Source: UBA1794 sp964439955 (GTDB lineage Bacteria > Bacteroidota > Bacteroidia > Bacteroidales > Bacteroidaceae). Taken from it: a stretch of DNA of 22,507 bases. How positions within the stretch are numbered: the stretch's first letter is position 1; every line of letters begins with the position of its first letter. Under the pieces are notes generated by a model. It saw nothing but the letters and a program-made list of their open reading frames with translations, made no database searches and was not told the origin of the DNA. The stretch spans positions 1 through 22,507 of the forward strand of contig CAYTPX010000030.1 in assembly GCA_964439955.1 (NCBI GenBank), read 5' to 3'. A program made the position numbers and the translations under genes. Shown here in pieces: positions 7,685 to 14,723 of the stretch.

Positions 7685-8302
7685 ATGCCAGGATTATTAG
7701 GAAAAAAAATCGGAATGATTTCCGTATTCAGTGCCGAGGGAAAAAATGTTCCATGCACTGTTATCGAAGCAGGCCCTTGTGTGGTTACTCAACTGAAATC
7801 GGTTGAAAAGGATGGCTATGCAGCTGTCCAGCTTGGCTTTGAGGATAAGAAAGAAAAACGTACCTCGAAAGCCTTGATGGGACATTTTATGAAAGCCGGA
7901 GTAACCCCCAAGCGGCACTTGGCCGAGTTCAAAGGATTCGAAACGGAACTCAATTTGGGTGACGTGGTTGATGTACAGTTGTTTAATGACGCGATGTTCG
8001 TAGACGTTGTAGCTACTTCCAAAGGCAAAGGCTATCAGGGTGTCGTAAAACGCCATGGCTTCGGAGGTGTAGGCCAGACAACCCACGGCCAGCATAACCG
8101 GGCTCGCAAGCCGGGTTCTATCGGTGCTTGTTCGTATCCTGCCAAAGTGTTCAAGGGAATGCGTATGGCCGGCCATATGGGCGGTGATAGGGTTACGGTG
8201 CAGAATTTGCGTGTATTAAAAGTTATACCTGAACATAACCTCCTTTTGATAAAAGGTTCTGTGCCGGGGGCAAATGGTTCAATCGTAATAATTGAAAAGT
8301 AA
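7685..8302 (+). CDS. rplC: 50S ribosomal protein L3
   Basis: L3 binds near the 3' end of 23S rRNA early in assembly and sends a loop towards the peptidyl-transferase centre. The 205-residue protein starts with GLLGKKIGMISVF and has the long basic loop VKRHGFGGVGQTTHGQHNRA (121-140), then RKPGSIGACSYPAKVFKG and MAGHMGGDRV. In E. coli the segment after GSIG contains the glutamine methylated by PrmB. Here it reads ACSYPAK with no Gln, so that modification is not expected (inference from my alignment). The start codon is preceded by TTAGGTGAA, only a weak Shine-Dalgarno. rplD begins 3 bp after the stop. Confidence 0.98.
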   Translation: MPGLLGKKIGMISVFSAEGKNVPCTVIEAGPCVVTQLKSVEKDGYAAVQLGFEDKKEKRTSKALMGHFMKAGVTPKRHLAEFKGFETELNLGDVVDVQLFNDAMFVDVVATSKGKGYQGVVKRHGFGGVGQTTHGQHNRARKPGSIGACSYPAKVFKGMRMAGHMGGDRVTVQNLRVLKVIPEHNLLLIKGSVPGANGSIVIIEK

Positions 8303-8305
8303 GCA

Positions 8306-8950
8306 ATGGAAGTTAGTGTAATAAACATAAAAGGCGAAGATACCGGAAGAAAGGTTACGTTGGAAGAATCGATCTTCGGGATTGTACCTAATGATCATGC
8401 GATCTATATGGCGGTCAGGCAGTTTATGGCTAATCAACGTCAAGGTACCCATAAGTCGAAGGAACGGAGTGAAGTAAGCGGTTCGACGCGTAAGCTGGGT
8501 CGCCAGAAAGGTGGAGGCGGTGCGCGTCGCGGCGATGTGAATTCACCGGTATTGGTGGGTGGAGGCCGAGTTTTCGGTCCTGTTCCCCGCGATTATAGTT
8601 TCAAATTGAACAAGAAGCTGAAAGATTTGGCGCGGCGTTCTGCTTTGTCTTATAAGGCACAAAGCAACAACATTGTGATTCTTGAGGACTTCTCAATGGA
8701 GGCTCCCAAGACTAAGGAATTTATTGCTATTCTAAACAATGTTAAACTTGCGGGCAAAAAGTCTTTGTTCGTATTGGGCGCACCTGAAAAAAATGTATAT
8801 TTGTCGGCTCGTAATTTAAAAGGCGTAAAACTGACCCCTATTGCAGGTTTGAACACGTATCGCGTGTTGGATGCTTCGGTGTTGGTTCTTACGGAAACTG
8901 CATTAAATAACTTGACGGGTGAACTGAAAAAAGAGAAGAAGGAGGCTTAA
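8306..8950 (+). CDS. rplD: 50S ribosomal protein L4
   Basis: L4 binds domain I of 23S rRNA and reaches into the exit tunnel, where its loop takes part in macrolide sensitivity. In E. coli it also represses the S10 operon. The 214-residue protein begins with MEVSVINIKGEDTGRKV and has the tunnel-loop region SGSTRKLGRQKGGGGARRGD at about 57-76, followed by GGGRVFGPVPRDYSF. The C-terminal end is lysine- and glutamate-rich (KKEKKEA). Its stop codon overlaps an ATG of rplW by one base. No leader resembling the E. coli S10 leader exists upstream of this segment, so classical L4 control is not evident. Confidence 0.98.
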   Translation: MEVSVINIKGEDTGRKVTLEESIFGIVPNDHAIYMAVRQFMANQRQGTHKSKERSEVSGSTRKLGRQKGGGGARRGDVNSPVLVGGGRVFGPVPRDYSFKLNKKLKDLARRSALSYKAQSNNIVILEDFSMEAPKTKEFIAILNNVKLAGKKSLFVLGAPEKNVYLSARNLKGVKLTPIAGLNTYRVLDASVLVLTETALNNLTGELKKEKKEA

Positions 8951-8952
8951 TG

Positions 8953-9243
8953 ATGGGTGTAATTGTCAAACCGCTTGTCACCGAGAAGATGAACCGCGAG
9001 TCAGAAAAGCTGAACCGCTTTGGATTTATAGTTCGTCCGGAAAGCAATAAGATAGAAATAAAGAAGGCTGTTGAGAATATGTATAATGTGACGGTGATGA
9101 GTGTAAATACGATCCGTTACTCTGGGAAAACAAAAAAACGTTGGACGCGTGTTGGCTTGATTAAAGGACGTACCAATGCTTATAAGAAAGCAATCGTTAC
9201 TTTGAAAGATGGCGATACGATAGATTTTTATAGCAATATTTAA
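8953..9243 (+). CDS. rplW: 50S ribosomal protein L23
   Basis: L23 lies at the mouth of the exit tunnel and docks trigger factor and the signal recognition particle. The protein is 96 residues from the chosen start (MGVIVKPLVTEKM). An ATG three bases earlier (8950) overlaps the rplD stop. I prefer 8953 because homologues begin MG and because AAGGAGG (8939-8945) is then 7 bases upstream, a normal Shine-Dalgarno distance. That sequence also encodes Lys-Glu codons of rplD, so the match may be accidental. The family pattern NKIEIKKAVENMYNV and the closing GDTIDFYSNI are clear. rplB follows after 5 bp. Confidence 0.96.
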   Translation: MGVIVKPLVTEKMNRESEKLNRFGFIVRPESNKIEIKKAVENMYNVTVMSVNTIRYSGKTKKRWTRVGLIKGRTNAYKKAIVTLKDGDTIDFYSNI

Positions 9244-9248
9244 ACGAA

Positions 9249-10073
9249 ATGGCAGTACGTAAATTTAGACCCACTACACCTGGGCAAAGACATAAGATTA
9301 TTAGCGCCTTTGAAGAGCTTACCGTTTCGACGCCCGAGAAATCCCTTGTTTATGGCAAGCGTTCCTCTGGCGGTCGTAATAATACAGGTAAGATGACGGT
9401 CCGTTATATCGGAGGCGGGCATAAGAGAAAGTACCGTATTATAGACTTTAAGCGAGAGAAGGATGGTGTTCCTGCGGTTGTGAAAACTATAGAATACGAT
9501 CCGAACCGTTCTGCTCGTATTGCTCTCCTCTTCTATGCTGATGGGGAGAAGCGCTATATCATAGCTCCTAATGGATTAAAAGTCGGGATGACTGTCATCT
9601 CGGGGCCGGACGCTGCCCCTGAGGTCGGCAATACTTTGCCGCTGCAGAATATCCCCGTGGGTACGGTGATCCATAATATTGAGTTGCGTCCCGGCCAAGG
9701 GGCTATGCTGGTTCGTTCAGCCGGTAATTTTGCCCAGCTGACTTCTCGTGAGGGGAGGTATTGCGTAATAAAATTACCCTCGGGTGAAATCCGCCAAATT
9801 TTGAGTACCTGCAAGGCTACCATTGGTAGTGTAGGAAATTCGGATCATGCATTGGAAAGTTCGGGTAAGGCAGGACGTTCCCGTTGGTTGGGTCGGCGTC
9901 CGCGTAACCGTGGTGTCGTGATGAATCCGGTCGATCACCCCATGGGTGGTGGCGAAGGCCGCGCTTCTGGTGGACATCCCCGTTCACGGAAAGGTTTGTA
10001 TGCTAAGGGCTTAAAGACGCGCTCTCCGAAGAAGCATTCTTCGAAGTATATTATAGAGAGAAGGAAAAAGTAA
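9249..10073 (+). CDS. rplB: 50S ribosomal protein L2
   Basis: L2 is essential for subunit joining and for shaping the peptidyl-transferase centre. The protein is 274 residues. Its N-terminal RNA-binding OB-fold region contains GGRNNTGKMTVRYIGGGHKR (41-60). The C-terminal SH3-like part has NRGVVMNPVDHPMGGGEGRA (220-239), including H230, the equivalent of the highly conserved E. coli His229. Length and the basic C-terminal tail are normal. It is separated by 27 bp from rpsS. Confidence 0.98.
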   Translation: MAVRKFRPTTPGQRHKIISAFEELTVSTPEKSLVYGKRSSGGRNNTGKMTVRYIGGGHKRKYRIIDFKREKDGVPAVVKTIEYDPNRSARIALLFYADGEKRYIIAPNGLKVGMTVISGPDAAPEVGNTLPLQNIPVGTVIHNIELRPGQGAMLVRSAGNFAQLTSREGRYCVIKLPSGEIRQILSTCKATIGSVGNSDHALESSGKAGRSRWLGRRPRNRGVVMNPVDHPMGGGEGRASGGHPRSRKGLYAKGLKTRSPKKHSSKYIIERRKK

Positions 10074-10100
10074 ATTGGACATTTATTATAGAAAAGAATT

Positions 10101-10370
10101 ATGAGCCGTTCGTTAAAAAAAGGTCCTTATATCAATGTGAAATTGGAGAATAAGATTCTCGCAATGAACGAAAGCGGTAAAAAGAGCGTGGTGAAGACGT
10201 GGGCCAGAGCTTCGATGATTTCGCCCGATTTTGTCGGGCATACCGTTGCTGTCCATAACGGAAATAAATTTATACCGGTGTACATTACGGAAAATATGGT
10301 CGGGCATAAATTGGGAGAATTTGCCCCTACGCGTATCTTCCGTGGTCATGCGGGCAATAAGAAAAAGTGA
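10101..10370 (+). CDS. rpsS: 30S ribosomal protein S19
   Basis: S19 forms a complex with S13 in the head of the small subunit and contacts the A-site tRNA. The 89-residue protein has the expected N-terminus MSRSLKKGPYINVKLENKIL and the family signature around GHTVAVHNGNKFIPVYITENMVGHKLGEFAPTR (residues 47-79). The Gly-Arg-Gly-His pattern near the end reads FRGHAGNKKK. Gaps of 27 bp before and 32 bp after show no promoter or terminator. Confidence 0.97.
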   Translation: MSRSLKKGPYINVKLENKILAMNESGKKSVVKTWARASMISPDFVGHTVAVHNGNKFIPVYITENMVGHKLGEFAPTRIFRGHAGNKKK

Positions 10371-10402
10371 TATTTCTTACGTAGGAAATAAGTAAATAAC
10401 AT

Positions 10403-10810
10403 ATGGGAGTTAGAAAAAGATTATCAGCAGAAAAGAGGAAAGAAGCAAAGAAGAATCTTTCTTACGCAAAGTTGATGAATGTCCCTTCTTCCCCTCGCAA
10501 GATGCGTTATGTAGTGGATATGATTCGGGGAATGGAAGTGAACCGGGCTTTGGGCGTTTTAAAGTTTTCTTCGAAAGAGGCTTCCCGCGGTGTAGAAAAA
10601 CTCTTGCGGTCTGCAATTGCAAACTGGGAGCAAAAGAATGATCGGAAGGCAGAGAATGGTGAATTGTTTGTTACGAGAGTTTTTGTTGATGAAGGAGTGA
10701 CGTTGAAACGTATGCGTCCGGCTCCTCAAGGGCGTGGCCATCGGATTCGTAAACGTTCGAACCATGTAACTTTGTTTGTCGATACATTGAATACTAATGA
10801 GGCTAAATAA
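10403..10810 (+). CDS. rplV: 50S ribosomal protein L22
   Basis: L22 contacts all domains of 23S rRNA and its beta-hairpin lines the exit tunnel. The protein is 135 residues, with about 20 lysine-rich residues before the globular part (RKRLSAEKRKEAKKN). The core SPRKMRYVVDMIRGMEVNRA is at 30-49. The hairpin tip region around LKRMRPAPQGRGHRIRKRSN (about 102-121) is complete, without the small deletions or duplications seen in macrolide-resistant strains of other bacteria. rpsC follows after 9 bp. Confidence 0.97.
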   Translation: MGVRKRLSAEKRKEAKKNLSYAKLMNVPSSPRKMRYVVDMIRGMEVNRALGVLKFSSKEASRGVEKLLRSAIANWEQKNDRKAENGELFVTRVFVDEGVTLKRMRPAPQGRGHRIRKRSNHVTLFVDTLNTNEAK

Positions 10811-10819
10811 TTATCCGAG

Positions 10820-11548
10820 ATGGGACAAAAAGTAAATCCAATAAGCAATCGTTTAGGTATTATTCGCGGCTGGGATTCTAATTGGTATGGCGGAAAGAAA
10901 TTTGGCGAAAATCTCTTGGAGGATACCCGGATTCGCAAATATTTGAATGCGCGCCTTGCTCGTGCAAGTGTATCGCGGATTGTTATTGAGCGTACTCTCA
11001 AGTTTGTGACAATCACTGTTTGCACGGCACGGCCGGGACTCATTATCGGAAAGGGTGGTCAAGAGGTTGACAAATTAAAGGAGGAGTTGAAAAAGATCAC
11101 CGACAAGGAAATTCAGATAAATATTTTCGAGGTTAAACGTCCGGAGTTGGATGCAGTGATCGTTGCCAATAGCGTGGCGCGCCAAGTCGAAGGCAAAATC
11201 GCTTATCGTCGTGCCATCAAGATGGCTATCGCAAATACGATGCGTTTGGGTGCCGAAGGTATCAAAATACAGATTTCCGGTCGTCTCAATGGCGCGGAAA
11301 TAGCCCGTTCTGAAATGTATAAGGAAGGACGTACGCCTCTTCACACTTTCCGTGCAGATATCGATTATTGCCACACATCGGCTTTGACGAAGGTGGGTCT
11401 TTTGGGCATAAAAGTATGGATTTGTCGTGGAGAAGTGTATGGAAAACGTGAATTGGCTCCTAACTTTACTCAAAAAGAAACCTCGCGCAGAGGTGGAGTG
11501 AACAATGGTAATTCGCGTAATTTCAAGAGACGGAGAACAAATCGTTAA
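10820..11548 (+). CDS. rpsC: 30S ribosomal protein S3
   Basis: S3 lies at the mRNA entry channel and, with S4 and S5, helps unwind mRNA. The 242-residue protein begins GQKVNPISNRLGIIRGWDS. Its N-terminal type II KH domain has the GLIIGKGGQEV loop at 73-83. The C-terminal half contains the S3 signature around GRLNGAEIARSEMYKEGRTP and ends in an Arg/Asn-rich tail. Length is slightly above that of E. coli because of this tail. No Shine-Dalgarno is visible before the start. Confidence 0.98.
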   Translation: MGQKVNPISNRLGIIRGWDSNWYGGKKFGENLLEDTRIRKYLNARLARASVSRIVIERTLKFVTITVCTARPGLIIGKGGQEVDKLKEELKKITDKEIQINIFEVKRPELDAVIVANSVARQVEGKIAYRRAIKMAIANTMRLGAEGIKIQISGRLNGAEIARSEMYKEGRTPLHTFRADIDYCHTSALTKVGLLGIKVWICRGEVYGKRELAPNFTQKETSRRGGVNNGNSRNFKRRRTNR

Positions 11549-11569
11549 TAAAAGATTGAAAGTCGGATT

Positions 11570-12004
11570 ATGTTACAACCTAAAAAGACAAAGTTCAGAA
11601 GACAGCAAAAGGGGCGTATGAAAGGCAATGCCCAACGAGGTAATCAATTGGCTTTCGGCTCATTTGGTATCAAATCCTTGCAAAGCAAATGGATTACGGG
11701 ACGGCAAATCGAGGCTGCGCGTATTGCTGTTACACGATATATGCAACGTCAGGGGCAAATCTGGATTCGTATTTTCCCGGATAAGCCTATTACGAAGAAG
11801 CCTGCAGAGGTACGTATGGGTAAAGGTAAGGGTAATCCCGAGGGATTTGTAGCTCCTGTTACTCCGGGACGTATTTTGATAGAAGTGGAAGGCGTTTCTT
11901 ATGATATCGCAAAGGAAGCTCTCCGTCTGGCTGCTCAGAAACTTCCTGTGACTACCAAGTTTATTGTAAGGCGTGATTATGACGCTCAAAGCCAAAATGC
12001 ATGA
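11570..12004 (+). CDS. rplP: 50S ribosomal protein L16
   Basis: L16 organises the A-site region of the large subunit and is a late assembly protein. The protein is 144 residues. The signature VRMGKGKGNPEGFVAPVTPG is at 81-100, and R82 corresponds to the arginine (E. coli R81) hydroxylated by YcfD in some bacteria. The N-terminus MLQPKKTKFRRQQKGRMKG is standard. Its stop codon overlaps a cluster of three in-frame ATG codons of rpmC at 12001-12012. Confidence 0.98.
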   Translation: MLQPKKTKFRRQQKGRMKGNAQRGNQLAFGSFGIKSLQSKWITGRQIEAARIAVTRYMQRQGQIWIRIFPDKPITKKPAEVRMGKGKGNPEGFVAPVTPGRILIEVEGVSYDIAKEALRLAAQKLPVTTKFIVRRDYDAQSQNA

Positions 12005-12009
12005 TGGTT

Positions 12010-12213
12010 ATGAAGATAACAGAAATTAGAGATATGTCAACTGCCGATTTGAAGGAACGTGTTTTGGCAGAAAAAGCAAATTATAATCAGTTAGTGATCA
12101 ATCATTCTATAAACCCGATTGAAAATCCTGCGCAAATCAGACTCTTGCGTAGAACGATTGCACGGATGATGACTGAATTACGTCAACGCGAATTGCGTGA
12201 ATTAAATGTGTAG
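12010..12213 (+). CDS. rpmC: 50S ribosomal protein L29
   Basis: L29 lies beside L23 at the exit-tunnel mouth. From the chosen start it is 67 residues (MKITEIRDMSTADLKERVL), two helices with the family motif NPAQIRLLRRTIARMMTELR near the C-terminus. Three in-frame ATG codons (12001, 12004, 12010) are possible. The first two overlap the rplP stop, so coupled starts there cannot be excluded, but homologues that I know begin MKI. It ends 4 bp before the rpsQ start chosen here. Confidence 0.95.
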   Translation: MKITEIRDMSTADLKERVLAEKANYNQLVINHSINPIENPAQIRLLRRTIARMMTELRQRELRELNV

Positions 12214-12217
12214 GCAG

Positions 12218-12472
12218 ATGGAAAGGAATTTGAGAAAGGAAAGACAGGGTGTAGTGATAAGCAATAAGATGGATAAGACCATTACTGTTGCTGCGCAATT
12301 TAAGGAGAAGCACCCGATATATGGAAAATTTGTCAGCAAGACAAAGAAATACCATGCTCATGATGAGAAGAACGAATGCAATGTCGGTGATACTGTCCGT
12401 ATAATGGAGACTCGTCCTTTGAGCAAAAGCAAACGATGGAGGTTGGTTGAAATAATAGAAAGGGCTAAGTAA
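12218..12472 (+). CDS. rpsQ: 30S ribosomal protein S17
   Basis: S17 is a primary 16S rRNA-binding protein of the 5' domain with an OB fold. It has 84 residues from MERNLRKERQGVVISNKMD. The pattern DKTITVAAQFKEKHPIYGKF and the closing RPLSKSKRWRLVEIIERAK are typical of the family. An upstream in-frame ATG at 12206 would overlap rpmC and add four residues not expected in the family, so 12218 is preferred. rplN follows after 3 bp. Confidence 0.96.
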   Translation: MERNLRKERQGVVISNKMDKTITVAAQFKEKHPIYGKFVSKTKKYHAHDEKNECNVGDTVRIMETRPLSKSKRWRLVEIIERAK

Positions 12473-12475
12473 ATT

Positions 12476-12841
12476 ATGATACAGGCAGAAACAAGACTTA
12501 CAGTTTGCGACAACAGTGGAGCCCGTGAGGCTTTGTGTATTCGTGTGTTAGGCGGCTCGGGTCGGCGTTATGCATCGGTTGGCGACACGATTGTTGTTTC
12601 TATAAAAAACGTGATACCTTCGAGTGATATTAAGAAAGGTGCTGTTTCGAAAGCCTTGATTGTACGGACGAAGAAGGAGATCCGCCGTCCGGATGGCTCA
12701 TATATCCGTTTTGATGATAACGCATGTGTTTTGTTGAATAACGCAGGTGAAATTCGCGGTAGCCGTATTTTTGGCCCTGTGGCTAGGGAGCTCCGCGCTA
12801 CGAATATGAAAGTGGTATCTTTGGCTGCTGAAGTTCTTTAA
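12476..12841 (+). CDS. rplN: 50S ribosomal protein L14
   Basis: L14 lies at the subunit interface, contacts helix 14 of 16S rRNA and is the docking site of the silencing factor RsfS in other bacteria. The 121-residue protein is a five-stranded barrel. It begins MIQAETRLTVCDNSGAREAL and ends with IFGPVARELRATNMKVVSLA plus AEVL, both diagnostic. The final codons contain TATCTTTG (12816-12823), which matches a -7 box and whose TTTG could act as a -33 element for the repeat region downstream. Confidence 0.98.
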   Translation: MIQAETRLTVCDNSGAREALCIRVLGGSGRRYASVGDTIVVSIKNVIPSSDIKKGAVSKALIVRTKKEIRRPDGSYIRFDDNACVLLNNAGEIRGSRIFGPVARELRATNMKVVSLAAEVL

Positions 12842-12853
12842 CATTTAACTTTG
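12820..12853 (+). promoter_or_regulatory. Possible internal promoter upstream of rplX
   Basis: TTTG (12820-12823, inside rplN) and TAACTTTG (12846-12853) match the -33 and -7 consensus with a 22-bp spacer, slightly longer than ideal. Two further TAACTTTG copies follow at 11-bp steps because of the tandem repeat. Activity is not shown by sequence alone. Confidence 0.3.
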
Positions 12854-12877
12854 TATTAACTTTGTATTAACTTTGTA
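12845..12877 (+). repeat. 11-bp tandem repeat, three exact units
   Basis: TTAACTTTGTA occurs three times back to back at 12845-12855, 12856-12866 and 12867-12877, between the rplN stop and the rplX start. Each unit contains TAACTTTG, a perfect match to the -7 promoter consensus TAnnTTTG. A single unit reappears right after the N run (13022-13032) as part of the duplicated contig end. Confidence 0.9.
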
Positions 12878-12921
12878 AAGGTAATGAGTAGATTACATAT
12901 AAAGAGAGGTGATACGGTATT
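12867..12921 (+). repeat. 55-bp duplicated contig end, left copy
   Basis: This segment is identical over all 55 bases to 13022-13076. It covers the third tandem unit, the rplX start and its first 12 codons plus two bases, and stops exactly at the N run. It is best read as the overlap between two assembly contigs rather than as a real duplication. Confidence 0.85.
12884..12921 (+). pseudogene. rplX: Duplicated 5' end of rplX, probable assembly artefact
   Basis: ATG and the next 11 codons (MSRLHIKRGDTV) plus two bases are identical to the start of the complete rplX at 13039. The fragment is cut by the N run. It is very unlikely to be a separate gene. Confidence 0.7.
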
Positions 12922-13021
12922 NNNNNNNNNNNNNNNNNNNNNNNNNNNNNNNNNNNNNNNNNNNNNNNNNNNNNNNNNNNNNNNNNNNNNNNNNNNNNNN
13001 NNNNNNNNNNNNNNNNNNNNN
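12922..13021. other. Assembly gap of exactly 100 N
   Basis: The length of exactly 100 is the usual placeholder for a gap of unknown size. With identical 55-bp ends on both sides, the true gap is probably zero and the contigs overlap. Confidence 0.95.
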
Positions 13022-13076
13022 TTAACTTTGTAAAGGTAATGAGTAGATTACATATAAAGAGAGGTGATACGGTATT
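13022..13076 (+). repeat. 55-bp duplicated contig end, right copy
   Basis: This is the second copy of the segment at 12867-12921. It continues without interruption into the complete rplX reading frame, so it is the copy with intact context to the right; the left copy has intact context with rplN. Confidence 0.85.
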
Positions 13077-13359
13077 CGTTAATGCTGGAAAAGATAAGGG
13101 AAAGACGGGTCGCGTACTTAAAGTCTTGGTAAAGAAGCAGCGTGCTATTGTTGAAGGCGTGAATTTCGTATCCAAACGCACGAAACCGAGTGCGCAGAAC
13201 CCTAATGGAGGTATTGTGCGTCAGGAAGCTTCGTTGCATATTTCGAATTTGAATCCTTTGGATCCTAAGACGGGTAAGCCTACCCGCATTGGCCGCAGGA
13301 GAAATTCGGAGGGTGTTTTAGTACGTTACGCTAAGAAATCAGGCGAAGAGATAAAGTAA
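13039..13359 (+). CDS. rplX: 50S ribosomal protein L24
   Basis: L24 starts assembly of the large subunit by binding the 5' end of 23S rRNA. The 106-residue protein has the N-terminal KOW motif within IKRGDTVFVNAGKDKGKTGR (residues 6-25), followed by the conserved VEGVNFVSKRTKP. The protein is complete after the gap. GTAAAGGTA just before the ATG is a poorly spaced Shine-Dalgarno. Its immediate upstream region is the tandem repeat, so its translation or transcription start is the one most exposed to repeat-number changes. rplE follows after 4 bp. Confidence 0.97.
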   Translation: MSRLHIKRGDTVFVNAGKDKGKTGRVLKVLVKKQRAIVEGVNFVSKRTKPSAQNPNGGIVRQEASLHISNLNPLDPKTGKPTRIGRRRNSEGVLVRYAKKSGEEIK

Positions 13360-13363
13360 GATT

Positions 13364-13912
13364 ATGAATACAGCGAGTCTTAAAAAAGAATATAAAGAGC
13401 GCATCGCTCCTGCATTAAAAGAAAAATTCCAATATTCTTCCCCGATGCAGATTCCGGTATTGAAGAAGATTGTGATCAATCAGGGGTTGGGTTCTGCGGT
13501 TGCGGATAAGAAGATTATTGATGTGGCTGCGGCCGAGTTGATGGCTATTACGGGTCAAAAACCAGTTGTTACGCTGTCGCGGAAAGATATTGCAAACTTT
13601 AAGTTGCGTAAGAAGATGCCCATTGGCGTGATGGTTACTTTGCGTCGTGATCGGATGTATGAATTTTTGGAACGTCTAATTCGTGTCGCTTTGCCCCGCA
13701 TCCGTGACTTTAAGGGTATCAGTAGTAAGCTCGACGGACGAGGCAATTACACTTTGGGTATTGATGAACAGATAATCTTCCCGGAAATCAATATTGATAG
13801 CATCAGTAAGATTATGGGAATGAACATCACTTTTGTGACTTCTGCTCCGACTGATGAGGAAGCCTATGCCTTGTTGAAGGAGTTTGGTTTACCGTTTAAA
13901 ACAAAGGAATAA
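13364..13912 (+). CDS. rplE: 50S ribosomal protein L5
   Basis: L5 binds 5S rRNA together with L18 and contacts the P-site tRNA and S13 across the subunit bridge. The 182-residue protein has the family region MQIPVLKKIVINQGLGSAVA (28-47), a long central part with LSRKDIANFKLRKKMPIGVMVTLRRDRMYEF, and the C-terminal IFPEINIDSI. Length is normal. rpsN follows after 6 bp. Confidence 0.98.
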   Translation: MNTASLKKEYKERIAPALKEKFQYSSPMQIPVLKKIVINQGLGSAVADKKIIDVAAAELMAITGQKPVVTLSRKDIANFKLRKKMPIGVMVTLRRDRMYEFLERLIRVALPRIRDFKGISSKLDGRGNYTLGIDEQIIFPEINIDSISKIMGMNITFVTSAPTDEEAYALLKEFGLPFKTKE

Positions 13913-13918
13913 GGGAAT

Positions 13919-14218
13919 ATGGCAAAAGAATCGATGAAAGCCCGGGAAGTGAAGCGGGCTAAATTGGTAGCTAAATATGCTTCTAAAAGGGCAGAGTTGA
14001 AGAAGATTATAAATACAGGTACGCCTGAAGAGGCATATGAGGCAGCCCAAAAATTACAGAAATTGCCTAAGAACGCTTCCCCTGTCCGTCTTCATAATCG
14101 TTGTTCGATAACGGGTCGTCCCAGAGGGTATATCCGCCAGTTTGCGATTTCCCGTATCCAATTTAGGGAGATGGCTTCCAATGGTTTGATTCCGGGTGTG
14201 AAAAAGGCCAGTTGGTAG
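13919..14218 (+). CDS. rpsN: 30S ribosomal protein S14, zinc-free form
   Basis: S14 is a late-assembling head protein. At 99 residues this is the long form, without the two CxxC pairs of the short zinc-binding S14. The C-terminal signature HNRCSITGRPRGYIRQFAIS and the ending NGLIPGVKKASW are clear. The middle region (residues about 30-55) is helical and Lys/Ala-rich. A 91-bp gap follows before rpsH, the second largest gap between neighbouring genes inside the block, which contains a small TCAGG/CCTGA hairpin at 14280-14293. Confidence 0.97.
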   Translation: MAKESMKAREVKRAKLVAKYASKRAELKKIINTGTPEEAYEAAQKLQKLPKNASPVRLHNRCSITGRPRGYIRQFAISRIQFREMASNGLIPGVKKASW

Positions 14219-14309
14219 AGTGGAAGTTACTAATCGAGGTGTAATAAGTGGGATTATAATTGTTTGAATTTAAATATTGTCAGGTGATCCTGATTAATTT
14301 AATTTATCT

Positions 14310-14705
14310 ATGACAGATCCAATTGCAGATTATTTGACGAGATTGCGGAATGCAATTGCTGCTAAGCATCGCGTGGTTGAGGTTCCTGCTTCGAATCTGA
14401 AGAAGGAAATCACTAAAATCCTTTTTGAAAAAGGCTATATCTTAAACTATAAGTTTGAGGATGACGGGGTTCAAGGAACTATTAAAATCGCCTTAAAATA
14501 CGACCCTGTAAATAAAGTGAATGCCATAAAAAAGCTGACGCGTGTTTCGACCCCGGGTTTACGTAAGTATACGGGTTATAAGAATATGCCCCGTGTCATC
14601 AATGGTTTGGGTATTGCTATAATTTCTACCTCCAAAGGTGTGATGACGGATAAAGAAGCTACCGACCTCAAAATAGGCGGTGAGGTATTGTGCTACGTTT
14701 ATTAA
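14310..14705 (+). CDS. rpsH: 30S ribosomal protein S8
   Basis: S8 binds the central domain of 16S rRNA and in E. coli represses the spc operon by binding its mRNA near rplE. The 131-residue protein begins MTDPIADYLTRLRNAIAAKH. The diagnostic C-terminus contains GLGIAIISTSKGVMTDKEA and ends GGEVLCYVY. No rRNA-like S8 target is recognisable in the nearby spacers, so that control is not evident here. Its last codons lie 18 bp from rplF, and the gap holds a full Shine-Dalgarno sequence. Confidence 0.98.
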   Translation: MTDPIADYLTRLRNAIAAKHRVVEVPASNLKKEITKILFEKGYILNYKFEDDGVQGTIKIALKYDPVNKVNAIKKLTRVSTPGLRKYTGYKNMPRVINGLGIAIISTSKGVMTDKEATDLKIGGEVLCYVY

Positions 14706-14707
14706 AA

Positions 14708-14717
14708 TAAGGAGGTG
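14708..14717 (+). promoter_or_regulatory. Full-length Shine-Dalgarno of rplF
   Basis: TAAGGAGGTG is complementary over ten bases to the 3' end of typical bacterial 16S rRNA and ends 6 bases before the rplF ATG at 14724. No other gene in this window has so complete a match at a proper distance; most starts are preceded only by A-rich sequence, as usual in Bacteroidetes. Confidence 0.8.
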
Positions 14718-14723
14718 TAAGTT

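Noticed and set aside
12867..13181. Minus-strand frame running through the N run
   Set aside because: It depends on unknown bases and on the duplicated contig end; it is not a gene.
12884..13359. True tandem duplication of the start of rplX
   Set aside because: An exact 55-bp match ending at a 100-N placeholder is far better explained by unmerged contig ends.
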